Assembly: GCA_963809205.1 (NCBI GenBank)
Contig: CAWEIS010000001.1
Coordinates: forward strand, 1-64,000
Length of the DNA stretch: 64,000 nucleotides
Reading direction: 5' to 3'
DNA from: DATLLN01 sp963809205
GTDB taxonomy: Bacteria > Actinomycetota > Thermoleophilia > Gaiellales > JAICJC01
Shown: positions 50,495 through 59,525 of the stretch, piece by piece
Position numbering within the stretch: the stretch's first letter is position 1
How the letters are laid out: the number at the start of each line of letters is the position of its first letter
The notes under the pieces: generated by a model
Told to the model about the DNA's origin: nothing
Seen by the model: the letters and a program-made list of their open reading frames with translations, nothing else
Databases searched by the model: none
Translations under genes and position numbers: made by a program

Positions 50495-50507
50495 GGGGTC
50501 AGACCCC
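50495..50507. repeat. GGGGTCAGACCCC palindrome, copy 2
   Basis: Identical to 43099-43111 and again between two convergent gene ends (50488 and 50519), followed by GATTTGTTG. It fits a short terminator stem or a REP-type element. Confidence 0.55.
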
Positions 50508-50518
50508 GATTTGTTGCG

Positions 50519-51976
50519 TCACGCCAACCGCTCGCGCATCCGCTCGAGCAGCGGCTCGAAGGACAGCGTCTCGCCGGTCAGCTCGTACAGCAGGCGGTCG
50601 GCGTCCAGCGACTGGCCGAGCTCCCACAGCTCGCGGAGCAGCAGGCCCGCCGCCCGGCGGCGGAACCACTCGCGGCCCCAGCGCTCCTCCAGGTACCGGG
50701 AGACCTGCGCCGCGAACGCCCACGCCCGCAGGTAGGAGGTGCAGTAGAGCAGCGGGTCGACGTCCACCAGCCGGTTGGCCGCCGGCGGCGGGACGAGCGT
50801 CGCCCGGCCCAGGTGGTGGACGTACCGCTCGCCCAGCACGTCCGGCGACGCGCCGCCGTGTAGCTCCAGCTCGTACGCCAGCTTGCCGCAGTAGCGGCGC
50901 AGCATGTGCAGGTCGTAGAGCGCGTTGAAGCGGGCGTAGTCCTGCGGCGGCGCGTCCACCCGCCAGCCGAGCCACGCCGGCGTCGTCACCAGGTGGTCGA
51001 ACAGGAACGCCCAGCCCTCGGTGACGCCGTTGTCGCCGCGGACGCGATCCTCGGCCGGAAGCATCCTCGACATGTGCCCGAAGTGCTGCGCGTGGCCGGC
51101 CTCGTGGAACAGCGCCAGCCAGTCGTCGTGGCCGCCCTGCGGCAGGATCACCAGCATCACGCGGTCGGGCACAAGAATCGGCGCGCAGAAGGCGCGGGGG
51201 ATCTTGCCCGGCCGGCTGTCGATGTCGAGCTCGATGTTCGGCTGGCGGTCGAGATGGATGCCCATTCCCTCCAGCGTCCCCCGCAGCGCCGGCAGCGCGC
51301 GATCGGCGGCGAAGGCGGTATCGAACTCGGGCGCCCGCCACAGGCGCGACACGTCCTGCGGGCCGGCGGAGTCGAGCGGCACGCCGACCCGTGAGCGCAG
51401 CGCGCGGTCGAGCTCGCGCTCGTGCAGCCGCTCGGTCTGCGCGATCACGTCCTCGGTCATCGCCAGCAGGCCGTCCAGGTCCCAGCCGAAGCCTTCGTAC
51501 ATCGCACGCAGGGTCGGCGAGCCGAGCTCCACCACGCGCTCGCGCTCCACAGCCAGCGCCTCGTCCAGCATCGGGTTGATCGCGTCCTCGACGACGGCGG
51601 TGCGGGCGTCGTACAGCGCCCGTCGGCGCAGGGCGTCCGGCTCGTTGACGAGCACCGGCGCGACCTCGCGGTAGGGGATCGTCCGCCGCTCGACGGTCAC
51701 CTCGAGCGTGGCCTCCCGGGTGGCGATGCGATCGGTGATCGGGCGCGTCGCCGCCGTCAGGTGGCCCTCGACCGCGGCCCGCCGGAGCTCTGCCGGGGCC
51801 TCGGCGTCGGCCAGCTCGCGGCAGGCCTCGAGCGTGAACAGCTCCTCGAACTCCTCGTCGACGGCCGCCAGCTCGAGCGTCGGCTTGAGACCGGCGAAGT
51901 GCCGGTACCACTCCTCGCCGGAGTCGGCATTCATCGCCTCCAGACGTGCTCGGTAGGCATCCACGGAGATCGCCAC
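50519..51976 (-). CDS. zinc metallopeptidase (M3/M32-like gluzincin)
   Basis: A 485-residue soluble metallopeptidase. The zinc site is LFHEAGHAQHFGH (HExxH variant HEAGH), with the downstream glutamate in GVTEGWAFLFDHL; the fold is helical throughout, like M3/M32 oligopeptidases and carboxypeptidases. No signal peptide, so intracellular. The GTG at 51976 lies 8 nt after a minus-strand TAGATT box with no Shine-Dalgarno, implying a leaderless mRNA divergent from the methyltransferase gene. Confidence 0.8.
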   Translation of the reverse strand: MAISVDAYRARLEAMNADSGEEWYRHFAGLKPTLELAAVDEEFEELFTLEACRELADAEAPAELRRAAVEGHLTAATRPITDRIATREATLEVTVERRTIPYREVAPVLVNEPDALRRRALYDARTAVVEDAINPMLDEALAVERERVVELGSPTLRAMYEGFGWDLDGLLAMTEDVIAQTERLHERELDRALRSRVGVPLDSAGPQDVSRLWRAPEFDTAFAADRALPALRGTLEGMGIHLDRQPNIELDIDSRPGKIPRAFCAPILVPDRVMLVILPQGGHDDWLALFHEAGHAQHFGHMSRMLPAEDRVRGDNGVTEGWAFLFDHLVTTPAWLGWRVDAPPQDYARFNALYDLHMLRRYCGKLAYELELHGGASPDVLGERYVHHLGRATLVPPPAANRLVDVDPLLYCTSYLRAWAFAAQVSRYLEERWGREWFRRRAAGLLLRELWELGQSLDADRLLYELTGETLSFEPLLERMRERLA

Positions 51977-52002
51977 GGGCCGGAAATCTACACTTCCGCC
52001 CC
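51977..52002. promoter_or_regulatory. compact divergent leaderless promoter pair
   Basis: 26 bp separate the two start codons. TACACT (51989-51994, plus) ends 8 nt before the ATG at 52003; TAGATT (51990-51985, minus) ends 8 nt before the GTG at 51976. The boxes share two bases and neither gene has a Shine-Dalgarno. The layout repeats that of 2957-2973. Confidence 0.55.
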
Positions 52003-53363
52003 ATGCCTGCCGTGACCCGTGGGGACGAGCTCGAGCTCACCGTCGACAGCCTCGCGTACGGCGGGCGGGGCGTCGCGCGGCACGGCGAGCTGGTCGTGTT
52101 CGTCGCGCGGGCCCTGCCCGGCGACCGCGTTCGGGCGCGCGTCACGAAGTACAAGCGCCGCTACGCCGAGGCCCGCGCCGTCGAGCTGCTGGAGGCGGGG
52201 CCGGGGCGCGTGGAGGCGCCGTGCCCGCACTTCGGCGTCTGCGGCGGGTGCGCGTGGCAGGACCTGGAGTACGCCCGCCAGCTGGAGCACAAGCAGGCCC
52301 AGGTGGTCGACGCGCTGGAGCGTCTGGGGCGGCTGGAGGGCTACGAGCTGCTGCCGATCGAGCCGGCGACGCAGCAGTTCGGCTACCGCAACAAGCTCGA
52401 GTACTCGTGGTCGTCCGGGCCGGACGGCCCCTCGCTCGGCTTCCACGTCGCCGGCCGCTGGGACCAGCTGCTGCCGATCGACCGCTGCCTGATCGCCGGC
52501 GATCCCAGCAACCGCGCCCGCGAGGCGTGCGAGCGGTGGGCGCGAGAGGCCGGCGCCGAGCCGTACGACCAGCGCTCGGGCTCCGGCTTCCTGCGCCACC
52601 TGGTCACCCGCGAGGGCCGCCGCACGGGCGACCTGCTGGCGGTGCTGGTCACCGCTCCGGGCGAGCTGCCGGCGGCGGAGCGGCTGGCGGAGCTGCTGGT
52701 CGAGGCCGGTGCGACCGGCGTGCTGCACGCCGTCAACGACGGCGTGGCGGAGGTGACCGGCGGGCTGCCGGCGACGACGCTGGCCGGCCGAGCCGGCCTT
52801 CCGGGAGCGGGTCCTCGACATCGAGCTCGAGCTCTCGGCGGGCGCCTTCATGCAGACCAACACGGAGATGTGCGACGTCCTCTACGGCCACGCCCTCGCG
52901 TACGCCGGTCTGCGCCCCGACGACGTCGTCTGGGACCTCTACTGCGGTGCCGGCGCGATCGGCCTGCTGGCCGCCCGCCACGCCGGCCGGCTGGTCGGCG
53001 TCGAGATCTCGGGCGAGTCGGTGCAGAGCGCCCGCCGCAACGCCGTCCGCAACGGCGTCGAGAACGCAGAGTTCATCGAAGGCGACGTCTCGAAGGAGCT
53101 GCGCCGGCTGCTGGAACTGGCCGAGCGGCCGAGCGTGGTCTTCGTCGACCCGCCGCGCGCCGGCCTGTCGCCCAAGGTCGGTGCGGCGGGTGATCGAGCT
53201 CGCGCCGGAGCGGCTGGTCTACGTCAGCTGCAACCCGACCACGCTCGCGCCGAACGCCGCCCAGCTGGCCGAGGGCGGCTACCGGCTGGAGCGCGTCCAG
53301 CCCGTCGACATGTTCCCGCATACGCACCACATCGAGTGCGTGGCGCGGTTCACGCGAGCCTGA
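52003..53363 (+). CDS. TrmA/RumA-family RNA m5U methyltransferase, with two +1 frameshifts
   Basis: About 450 residues when joined. A TRAM domain (LTVDSLAYGGRGVARHGELV) is followed by an iron-sulfur motif CPHFGVCGGCAW, a central domain, the SAM motif WDLYCGAGAIGLLAARHAGR, VFVDPPRAGLSP and the catalytic YVSCNPTTLAPNA. The frame shifts at about 52796 (extra C, GGCC before TTCCGG) and about 53180 (extra G, AAGGTCGG). The length, 1361 nt, is 3n+2 as expected for two insertions. It methylates uridine C5 in 23S rRNA or tRNA; the exact site is not predictable. The 3' end overlaps the convergent BtuF-like gene by 14 bp. Confidence 0.82.
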
Positions 53364-54211
53364 TCGCCGGCATGCCCGGGTCGGGAGCGGCACCCGGGTG
53401 CAGAAGGTGCGCCAGCTGTGCGACGCCGGCGGCGATCCGCGGGGCGGGCCGCGAGTAGTAGGCGTTCGCGTCGACGCAGACCATCGGGCGATCGCCGCGC
53501 AGCGCCGTCTCGCCGGCGGCCCGCGCCGCGTCGAAGCCGCAGGGCGCCACGATCACGATCTCGGGATCGGCGGCGTCCACGTCGTCCCAGGTGACCGGCC
53601 GCGACGGCGCGCCCGCCTCGCCCAGCACGTCGGCGCCGCCGGCGAGCGCGACCATCTCGGGGAGCCAGTGGCCGCTCGCGAAGGGCGGGTCGTGCCACTC
53701 GGCGAGGAACACCCGGCGCCGGGGCAGGCCGTCGACCGCGGCCGCCGCCGAGCCGATCGTCTCGCGCATCCCGGCGACCACCGGTGCCGCCAGCTCCGGC
53801 CGGCCGAGCCGCCGCGCGACCGTGTGCACCGACTCCTCGATCTCGGCGATCGTGTGCGGGTCGAGCGCGAGCACGTCGCAGTCAAGCGCCTCGATCCGGC
53901 GCACCTCGTCGGTGCTGACGGCGCACACCCGGCACAGGTCCTGCGTGATCACCAGGTCCGGGTCGAGCTCGCGGATCAGCGCGGCGTCCACGGCGTACAG
54001 CGAGCTGCCGTCGAGCACGGCGTCGCGGACCGCCTGGTCGATCTGGGCACCGCTCAGCGCGTCGCTGTCGATCCGGGCGCTGGTCACCACCGGGAGCGCG
54101 CGACACGTCCACCGGGTAGTCGCACTCGGCCGACCGCCCGACCAGCAGGTGCGTCAGGCCCAGCGCGCCGACGATCTCCGTCGCGCTGGGCAGCAGCGAG
54201 ACGATCCGCAT
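53350..54211 (-). CDS. BtuF-like cobalamin/periplasmic-binding-fold protein, with a +1 frameshift
   Basis: About 286 residues. It starts MRIVSLLPSATEIVGALGL, the opening of signal-less BtuF-like proteins, then LVGRSAECDYPVDV. One base must be dropped at about 54100 to continue PVVTSARIDSDALSG, DLVITQDLCRVCAVS and PRPAPRIAAGVAQLAHLLHP. No signal peptide, so it is a cytosolic member of the class; cobalamin or metal binding is unproven. Length 862 nt (3n+1) fits one insertion. TAGCGT ends 7 nt before the ATG, a leaderless layout. Confidence 0.75.
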
Positions 54212-54221
54212 GGAGCGGACG

Positions 54222-56162
54222 CTACCTGAGCGCGAACAGCAGCCGGAACGCGTCGGGCGAGCCCAGCCCGGTGACGTCGTCCCATCCGCGGGCCGTCGAG
54301 AGCGAGCTGTCGTGGTCGAGCGACCGCAGCCGGGTGACGACCTTGCCGTTGGCGTTGAGGCCGTTGCGCAGCACCGCCAGCCGGCCGTCCGACGGCACGA
54401 TGTCGTGGAACACGCCGGTGCCGGCGCTGCGGTAGAGCGATGGGTTGAGCGGCCCGCGCGAGCCGTGCCAGGCCTGGTTGGCCAGCGCCGTCATGCCCGC
54501 CAGCAGCGGCGCGCCGAGGCTGGTGCCGCCGATCCACGAGTCGACCTGCCGGAGGCCGCCGTTGGGCTTGGCCCAGCTCTGCGTGAAGATGACCCCGGTC
54601 TGCGGGTCGGCGTCCAGCGCGATGTCCGGCTCCGCGCGGCGCGGCTGGCCCTTCCACGTGGACAGCCCGGCTGGCACGACCCCGGCCTGATACGCGGGCT
54701 GGTCGTACAGGTGGCTGACCCCGCCGCCGCCGCCGTAGATGAAGTCGCCGAACGGCATGCTGCCGACCCAGTCCTCGTTCTTCAGGCGCAGCTCGCCCGT
54801 GCCCCAGCCGGTCTCCCACATCCGCCGGCCCCAGCGGTCGATCGCCAGGCTGGTGCCGCCGACCGACGTGACCAGCGGGCTGGAGTCCGGGAAGCCGACC
54901 GAGATGTGACCCCACGCGGCCTGGTTGTCGCCGTCGTCGCCCGAGGCGACGACCACGCTGATGCCCTGCGCCGCGGCCTGCTGGAACACCGCGTTCAGCG
55001 CCCGCACCTCGCCGGAGGACACCCAGCGCTCCGGCATGCCCCAGCTGTTGGAGACGACGTCGCCGAGCCGGTTGTCGACCGCGTGGTTCAGCGCCTGGTC
55101 GAGGCCGCGGGCGTCGTTGGCCGCCGCCACGTAGGTGATGTCGGCGTCGGGCGCCATCGCGTGCGACCACTCGACGTCGAGCGCCTGCTCGATGTACCAG
55201 CTCTGCGTCTCGGCCGCGTCGCGCGGGTAGCGCTCGGTGCCCGGCGCGACGACCTCCGTGTAGCGATGGCCCAGCCTCGGCAGGTGGTAGTGCCGCGAGA
55301 ACGTGTCGACGTCCTGGCGGATCGTCGGCGAGCGGAACGCGCCGACGATCGCGATCCGCTGGTGCTTGCCGGTGAGGTGCATGTGGTGCAGCAGGTCGAC
55401 GTGGTACGCGCTTGCGATCTGCGACGGCGTGTACCCGCACACGATCCACGGCAGCGGCCGACCCGGGTCGACCGGGTTCGGGTACTTGTCCGACTGCTTC
55501 TCTCCCCACCAGCGCGAGCACGGTCCGACCGACCTGCCGATCGGCGGCGGCCCCGGCGGGTCGGAGCGCGGGCGGGCGAGGCTCATCGCGCCGTCCAGCC
55601 CGGTGATGGCGGTCACCGAGCCGGCCAGCGCCCTGGGGATGTGTGGGTCGTTCGACGGCGCCGCCACGAGCTTGCCGTCCAGCCGGTAGATCCCCTCGTT
55701 GACCCCGAACGCGCGCTCCACCTGGGACACCGTGCCGCCGGCCGTCACGAACAGCCGATTGCGCGGGACGCTGAGCACGTCGAACCCCTGCGACTGCAGC
55801 CACCGCTCGATCGCGTCGACCTCCCCCTGGTCGGGTGCGAACCGCGCGCGAAAGTCGGACGGCGAGAGCCAGTGCCGGTAGCTGCGACTCGCCGGGTTCT
55901 GCTGGTCGGCGAGCAGCTGTGCCAGCGAGCTCTGGTCGCGCCAGCCGAGCCAGACCGAGAACGCCATCCGCGTGGCGCCGGGCTGGTCGCCCTCGTCGTT
56001 GCCCGGCGTGGCCCAGTCAGGCTGGGTGCCGGCGACGGTGGCGGTCGTGTCGGCGGCCGCCGGGCCTCCCCAGCCCAGCGCGAGCAGGCACGCCGCGGCG
56101 ACGACGAGAAGGCCGCGAAGCACGCCGAAGGAGCCGCCATGGGAGCGCATCATAAGATGCAT
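54222..56162 (-). CDS. secreted S53 (sedolisin/kumamolisin) acid serine-carboxyl peptidase
   Basis: A 646-residue secreted pro-protease: signal (12-38), an activation prodomain (about 60-195, with SYRHWLSPSDFRARF) and a catalytic domain. The Glu/Asp pair is in WYIEQALDVEWSH (E325, D329), the oxyanion Asp in VASGDDGD (about 409-410) and the nucleophile in GGTSLGAPLLAG (S548). The C-terminal calcium site is GWDDVTGLGSPD. These enzymes work at acid pH. The ATG at 56162 has GGGAG just upstream; an ATG at 56153 is possible. Confidence 0.9.
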   Translation of the reverse strand: MHLMMRSHGGSFGVLRGLLVVAAACLLALGWGGPAAADTTATVAGTQPDWATPGNDEGDQPGATRMAFSVWLGWRDQSSLAQLLADQQNPASRSYRHWLSPSDFRARFAPDQGEVDAIERWLQSQGFDVLSVPRNRLFVTAGGTVSQVERAFGVNEGIYRLDGKLVAAPSNDPHIPRALAGSVTAITGLDGAMSLARPRSDPPGPPPIGRSVGPCSRWWGEKQSDKYPNPVDPGRPLPWIVCGYTPSQIASAYHVDLLHHMHLTGKHQRIAIVGAFRSPTIRQDVDTFSRHYHLPRLGHRYTEVVAPGTERYPRDAAETQSWYIEQALDVEWSHAMAPDADITYVAAANDARGLDQALNHAVDNRLGDVVSNSWGMPERWVSSGEVRALNAVFQQAAAQGISVVVASGDDGDNQAAWGHISVGFPDSSPLVTSVGGTSLAIDRWGRRMWETGWGTGELRLKNEDWVGSMPFGDFIYGGGGGVSHLYDQPAYQAGVVPAGLSTWKGQPRRAEPDIALDADPQTGVIFTQSWAKPNGGLRQVDSWIGGTSLGAPLLAGMTALANQAWHGSRGPLNPSLYRSAGTGVFHDIVPSDGRLAVLRNGLNANGKVVTRLRSLDHDSSLSTARGWDDVTGLGSPDAFRLLFALR

Positions 56163-56183
56163 CGGCTCCCACGGGGAGCGCGC

Positions 56184-56918
56184 TCACTCCCGTTCGGGTG
56201 AACCCGCCCTCCCCCCGAAGCGGGCCAGCAGCAGGTCGCCGTTGGCTGCCAGGAATCCGAGGGAGAGCAGCGGCAGCGCAGGGAGGGCCGCGTCGAACAC
56301 GTACGACAACACGAGCGTCAGCCCGAAGGACAACGTCATCGCCGACCAGGTCAACGCGACGCGCAGGTGCAGCCGTGCCGCGGCCGCCAGGAACAGCGCG
56401 AAGAACACGAAGTCGCTCGAGCCGATCTGGGCGACGCCGTCGGAGCCGAGCGGGTGAAACGCCAGCGTGAACGCGTTCAGCACCTGCTCGTGCTGCTCGA
56501 CGATCACCTTGGTCGGGCCGGCGGCGACGCTGTAGATGTCGACGGCGGCGATCAGCAGCGCGATCACCACGATCTCGATCGTCGACTCGAGCAGCGATGC
56601 CAGCGCCATGCCGACCAGCGCCGCGGCCACCAGCTTGGCGATCGTCGCCGGCAGGCCGTCGAACCCGATCACGATGAGCAGCGCCGCGACCGCGACCGCC
56701 GCGGCGGAGAGGCCGGCCAGCGCCCGAGCGGGCAACACCGTCAGCGGCAGCAGCTCGCGCACGCAGACGGTGGCCAGCGGGATCGAGACCAGCGCGAGGC
56801 TTGCCACCTCCACCCAGACCGGCGCCGAGGGCAGCCGGGGGAAGACGACGTCGACGACGGCCAGCGCGGCCGCCGCCAGTCCTGCGCGCCTCAGTACGGC
56901 GGCAGGTTCTCGTACCAC
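56184..56918 (-). CDS. presenilin/signal-peptide-peptidase-like membrane protein
   Basis: A 244-residue protein of about seven to eight helices. Its C-terminal half resembles the intramembrane aspartyl protease pattern: an Asp in helix AAVDIYSV (D127, equivalent to the YD motif), an Asp in IGSSDFVFFALF (D169, where SPP/presenilin has GLGD) and PALPLLSLGF (213-222, the PAL motif), with the right order and roughly the right spacing. Archaeal members are known; bacterial ones are little described. The GTG at 56918 overlaps the glycosylase gene by 28 bp with AAGG upstream; no other start is close. Function would be cleavage of membrane-embedded peptides; inferred. Confidence 0.55.
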   Translation of the reverse strand: MVREPAAVLRRAGLAAAALAVVDVVFPRLPSAPVWVEVASLALVSIPLATVCVRELLPLTVLPARALAGLSAAAVAVAALLIVIGFDGLPATIAKLVAAALVGMALASLLESTIEIVVIALLIAAVDIYSVAAGPTKVIVEQHEQVLNAFTLAFHPLGSDGVAQIGSSDFVFFALFLAAAARLHLRVALTWSAMTLSFGLTLVLSYVFDAALPALPLLSLGFLAANGDLLLARFGGRAGSPERE

Positions 56919-57496
56919 TCGCCCAGCACCTTGAACGCCGTCCAGAACTGCTGCTTGGCGTCCGCTTCGTTCAGGGAGCTGTCGATGTCCGGCACGGGCA
57001 GCACCTCGATCGAGGGCGTCCACCGCTGGATCTCGCCCGGCCGGTAGGCGACGGGCCGGGAGAGCGGGAACTCAAGGCCGTTCAGGAAGTCGAGGGCGGG
57101 CTCGCCCATCGACACGATCATCGCGGGCTGGACGATGTGCATCTCGCGGGTCAGCCACTGGCGGGCGTGCTCGATGTCCTCGTCGGTGGGCTCGGCGTCC
57201 GCCTTGACGCAGAGCGTGCCGTAGAGCTTCATCGGGTCGACGCGCAGCCGGTCGATGCTCTTCAGCACGGCCTGGCCGGCGCGGCCGAAGAACGCGACGC
57301 CCTCCTGCACCTCCGCGGGCTGGGGCGCGTACTTGAGCAGCATGATGTCGGCGAGGGGATGCCCGGTGCCGATCACCGGGGCGTGCGAGGGGTGGCGTTC
57401 GCTGACCCACTGCGAGATCTCGTGGCCAAGGGCGTTCGTCTCCTCGATCGCCTTCGCCTGGTACTTCTCGTAGATCTGGTCGTCGGCCACGCTCAC
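56891..57496 (-). CDS. uracil-DNA glycosylase superfamily protein
   Basis: A 201-residue UDG-superfamily protein. Motif A is VIGTGHPLADIMLLKYAPQP, followed by GVAFFGRAGQAVLKSIDRL (family 4/5-like), PAMIVSMGEPALDFLN and, toward the end, VLPVPDIDSS in the position of the His motif. The iron-sulfur cysteines of family 4 are not evident. Uracil removal is likely but substrate range is uncertain. Start GTG 57496. Confidence 0.75.
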   Translation of the reverse strand: MSVADDQIYEKYQAKAIEETNALGHEISQWVSERHPSHAPVIGTGHPLADIMLLKYAPQPAEVQEGVAFFGRAGQAVLKSIDRLRVDPMKLYGTLCVKADAEPTDEDIEHARQWLTREMHIVQPAMIVSMGEPALDFLNGLEFPLSRPVAYRPGEIQRWTPSIEVLPVPDIDSSLNEADAKQQFWTAFKVLGEWYENLPPY

Positions 57497-57529
57497 CCCG
57501 TCAGTATTCAGCGGGTGGTCGGTGTTTTC

Positions 57530-58156
57530 CTACTCTTCGGCCACGGCGCGGGCGCCCAGGAGCACTCCGAACACCAGCAGACCGCCACCGGCGACGACGT
57601 CCACGGCCCTCAGGAAGCGCTCTCCGACGTGCCTGCGGGCGAGGCCGACGCCGCACGCGAGGATCGTGAACCAGGAGATGCTGCCGATGCCGATCCCGGC
57701 CACCAGCGCCGCGGTGCCGGTCGGCGTCGCCGCGGCCTGCGCGGTCGAGGCGGCAGCGAAGATGGCGGCCCAGGACGCGATGGTGAACGGGTTCGAGGCG
57801 GTCGCGGCGAGCGACGTCATGAAGGCCCGGCGCGGCGTCGCCACCTCGTCATCGGTCTCACCGCCGAGCCGGACGCGGAAGGCGCTCCACAGCGTGCGGA
57901 TGCCCAGTGCGACCAGCACCGCCGAGCCGACCAGGCCGAGGGCGAGCTGGATCGCGCCGATCGAGACCAGCGGCGCAGCGCCCAGCACGCCCAGGCAGGC
58001 GTAGCCGGTGTCGACCACGGCCGCGCCGGCGCCGATCGCGAGCCCGGTGATCACCGCGCCGCGCATCACCGAGCGGATCAGGAGCAGCGATATGGGGCCC
58101 AGCTGGGCGGCGACGAACAAGCCCAGGCTGAAGCCGATGGCGAACGAGGTGTGCAT
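57530..58156 (-). CDS. LysE-family amino acid exporter
   Basis: A 208-residue exporter with six helices and the RhtB/LysE signature: FSLGLFVAAQLGPISLLLIR at the N-terminus and SLAATASNPFTIASWAAIFA in the middle. The class exports amino acids or related metabolites. It is followed by the uracil-DNA glycosylase on the same strand across a 33-bp gap. Confidence 0.85.
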   Translation of the reverse strand: MHTSFAIGFSLGLFVAAQLGPISLLLIRSVMRGAVITGLAIGAGAAVVDTGYACLGVLGAAPLVSIGAIQLALGLVGSAVLVALGIRTLWSAFRVRLGGETDDEVATPRRAFMTSLAATASNPFTIASWAAIFAAASTAQAAATPTGTAALVAGIGIGSISWFTILACGVGLARRHVGERFLRAVDVVAGGGLLVFGVLLGARAVAEE

Positions 58157-58213
58157 CGCGGCAGTCTCGCAGACCGGCCTTTGGGGGGTGCCATCGACCC
58201 CAGTGGCGCTGTC

Positions 58214-59515
58214 CTACGCGATGACCTGCGGCGGCTCGAGCGCCGAGACCCCGTCCGCATCGTTGACCAGCGCTCCCGGCGGCGGCGCGATCGGGCCGTC
58301 CAGCAGCGGATCTCCGGTGCCGGCCATCCAGCGCTCCAGGCGGACTCGAAGCTCGTTCGCCGTCTCGTGCAGGCGCGGGTCATCGATCCGGTTCCAGGCC
58401 TCGTTGGGATCGAGCTCGAGGTCGTACAGCTGCTCGGTCGCGTAGAGGTTCTCAGGCCACCCGTCGCGCAGCCACAGATCCTTGCTGGGGCTGTCGTCCG
58501 TGTTCGGCAGCACCGGCCCGAGGCGCGGCTCGAACCGGCGCACGTACTTCCAGCGCGGGGTGCGGATCGCCCGCTGCGGCTCGTACGCGGCGTGGTAGGT
58601 GCGCCTCCGCGAACACCGCGTCGCGGATCTCGTCGATCTCGCCGGTGATGATCGGCATCAGCGACCTGCCCTGCAGCCAGTCCGGCTTCGGGATGCCGAT
58701 CAGATCGCAGATCGTCGGGGTAGATGTCGATGTGCGAGACCAGCGCGTCGGATGCCTTGCCGCCCGCGAACCCGCCCGGCCCGCGCATGATCAGCATCAC
58801 GCCGAGCCCGCGGTCGGTCATCGTCGCCTTGGCGCCGGGGAAGGCGATGCCGTGGTCGGTGGTGCAGATGACCAGCGTGTTGGCCGCATGGCCGTAGCGC
58901 TCGAGGGCATCCAGCACCGCGCCCACGCCGCGGTCGAGCGACCGGGCGCTGGCGACGAAGGAGGCCATGTCCCGCCGGGTCTCGGCCGTGTCCGGGAGGT
59001 TGGGCGGAGGCTTGAGGTAGAACTCGTCGCCGGGCAGCGGCTCGAAGAACTCGCGGTGCGTCTCGAAGAACCCGACCGACAGGAAGAAGGGCTTGCCGGG
59101 CGGTTCGCGGAGCAGGTCGACCGTCACCGGCGCGACGTCGTCGACGCGGTGCGTGTCGATCTTGATGACGCGGTCGTAGCCGATCTCGTCCGGGCGCTTC
59201 GAGATGTGCTGCTCGCCGATCAGCGCCGAGCGGTAGCCGGCGTCCCGGAGGCTGTGCACGATGTGGTGGCTGTAGTCGTTGAGCGACCAGCCGCGGTGGG
59301 CGAGCCCGAGCATGCCGTTGGAGTGCGCGTACTGGCCGGTCAGCAGGCAGGCGCGGCTGGCCGAGCACGTCGGCGCGGCGCAGAACGCCTGCCGGAAGAG
59401 CACGCCCTGCTCCGCCAGCCCCTGGATCCGGGGTGTCGGGATCGCCGTAGCCGTAGGGCTGGACGAACCGCCCGGTGTCGTGCGAGTGGAGGTAGACGAT
59501 GTTCGGCGGTGTCAC
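58214..59515 (-). CDS. type I sulfatase (formylglycine-dependent), with three +1 frameshifts
   Basis: About 433 residues in register. The first part reads PPNIVYLHSHDTGRFVQPYG, then after a shift at about 59430 RQAFCAAPTCSASRACLLTG with the CxAxR active-site cysteine that is converted to formylglycine, TNTLVICTTDHGIAFPGAK-like metal residues and, after shifts at about 58712 and 58600, GEIDEIRDAVFAE and RRFEPRLGPVLPNTDD. Each shift is one extra base, two in C runs (CCC or CCCC) and one next to GCGC. GTG 59515 is the likely start (TTG 59533 possible). It hydrolyses sulfate esters. The gene follows the sulfotransferase gene and overlaps it slightly if the TTG start is used. Confidence 0.78.
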
Positions 59516-59525
59516 GCCGGCGACT

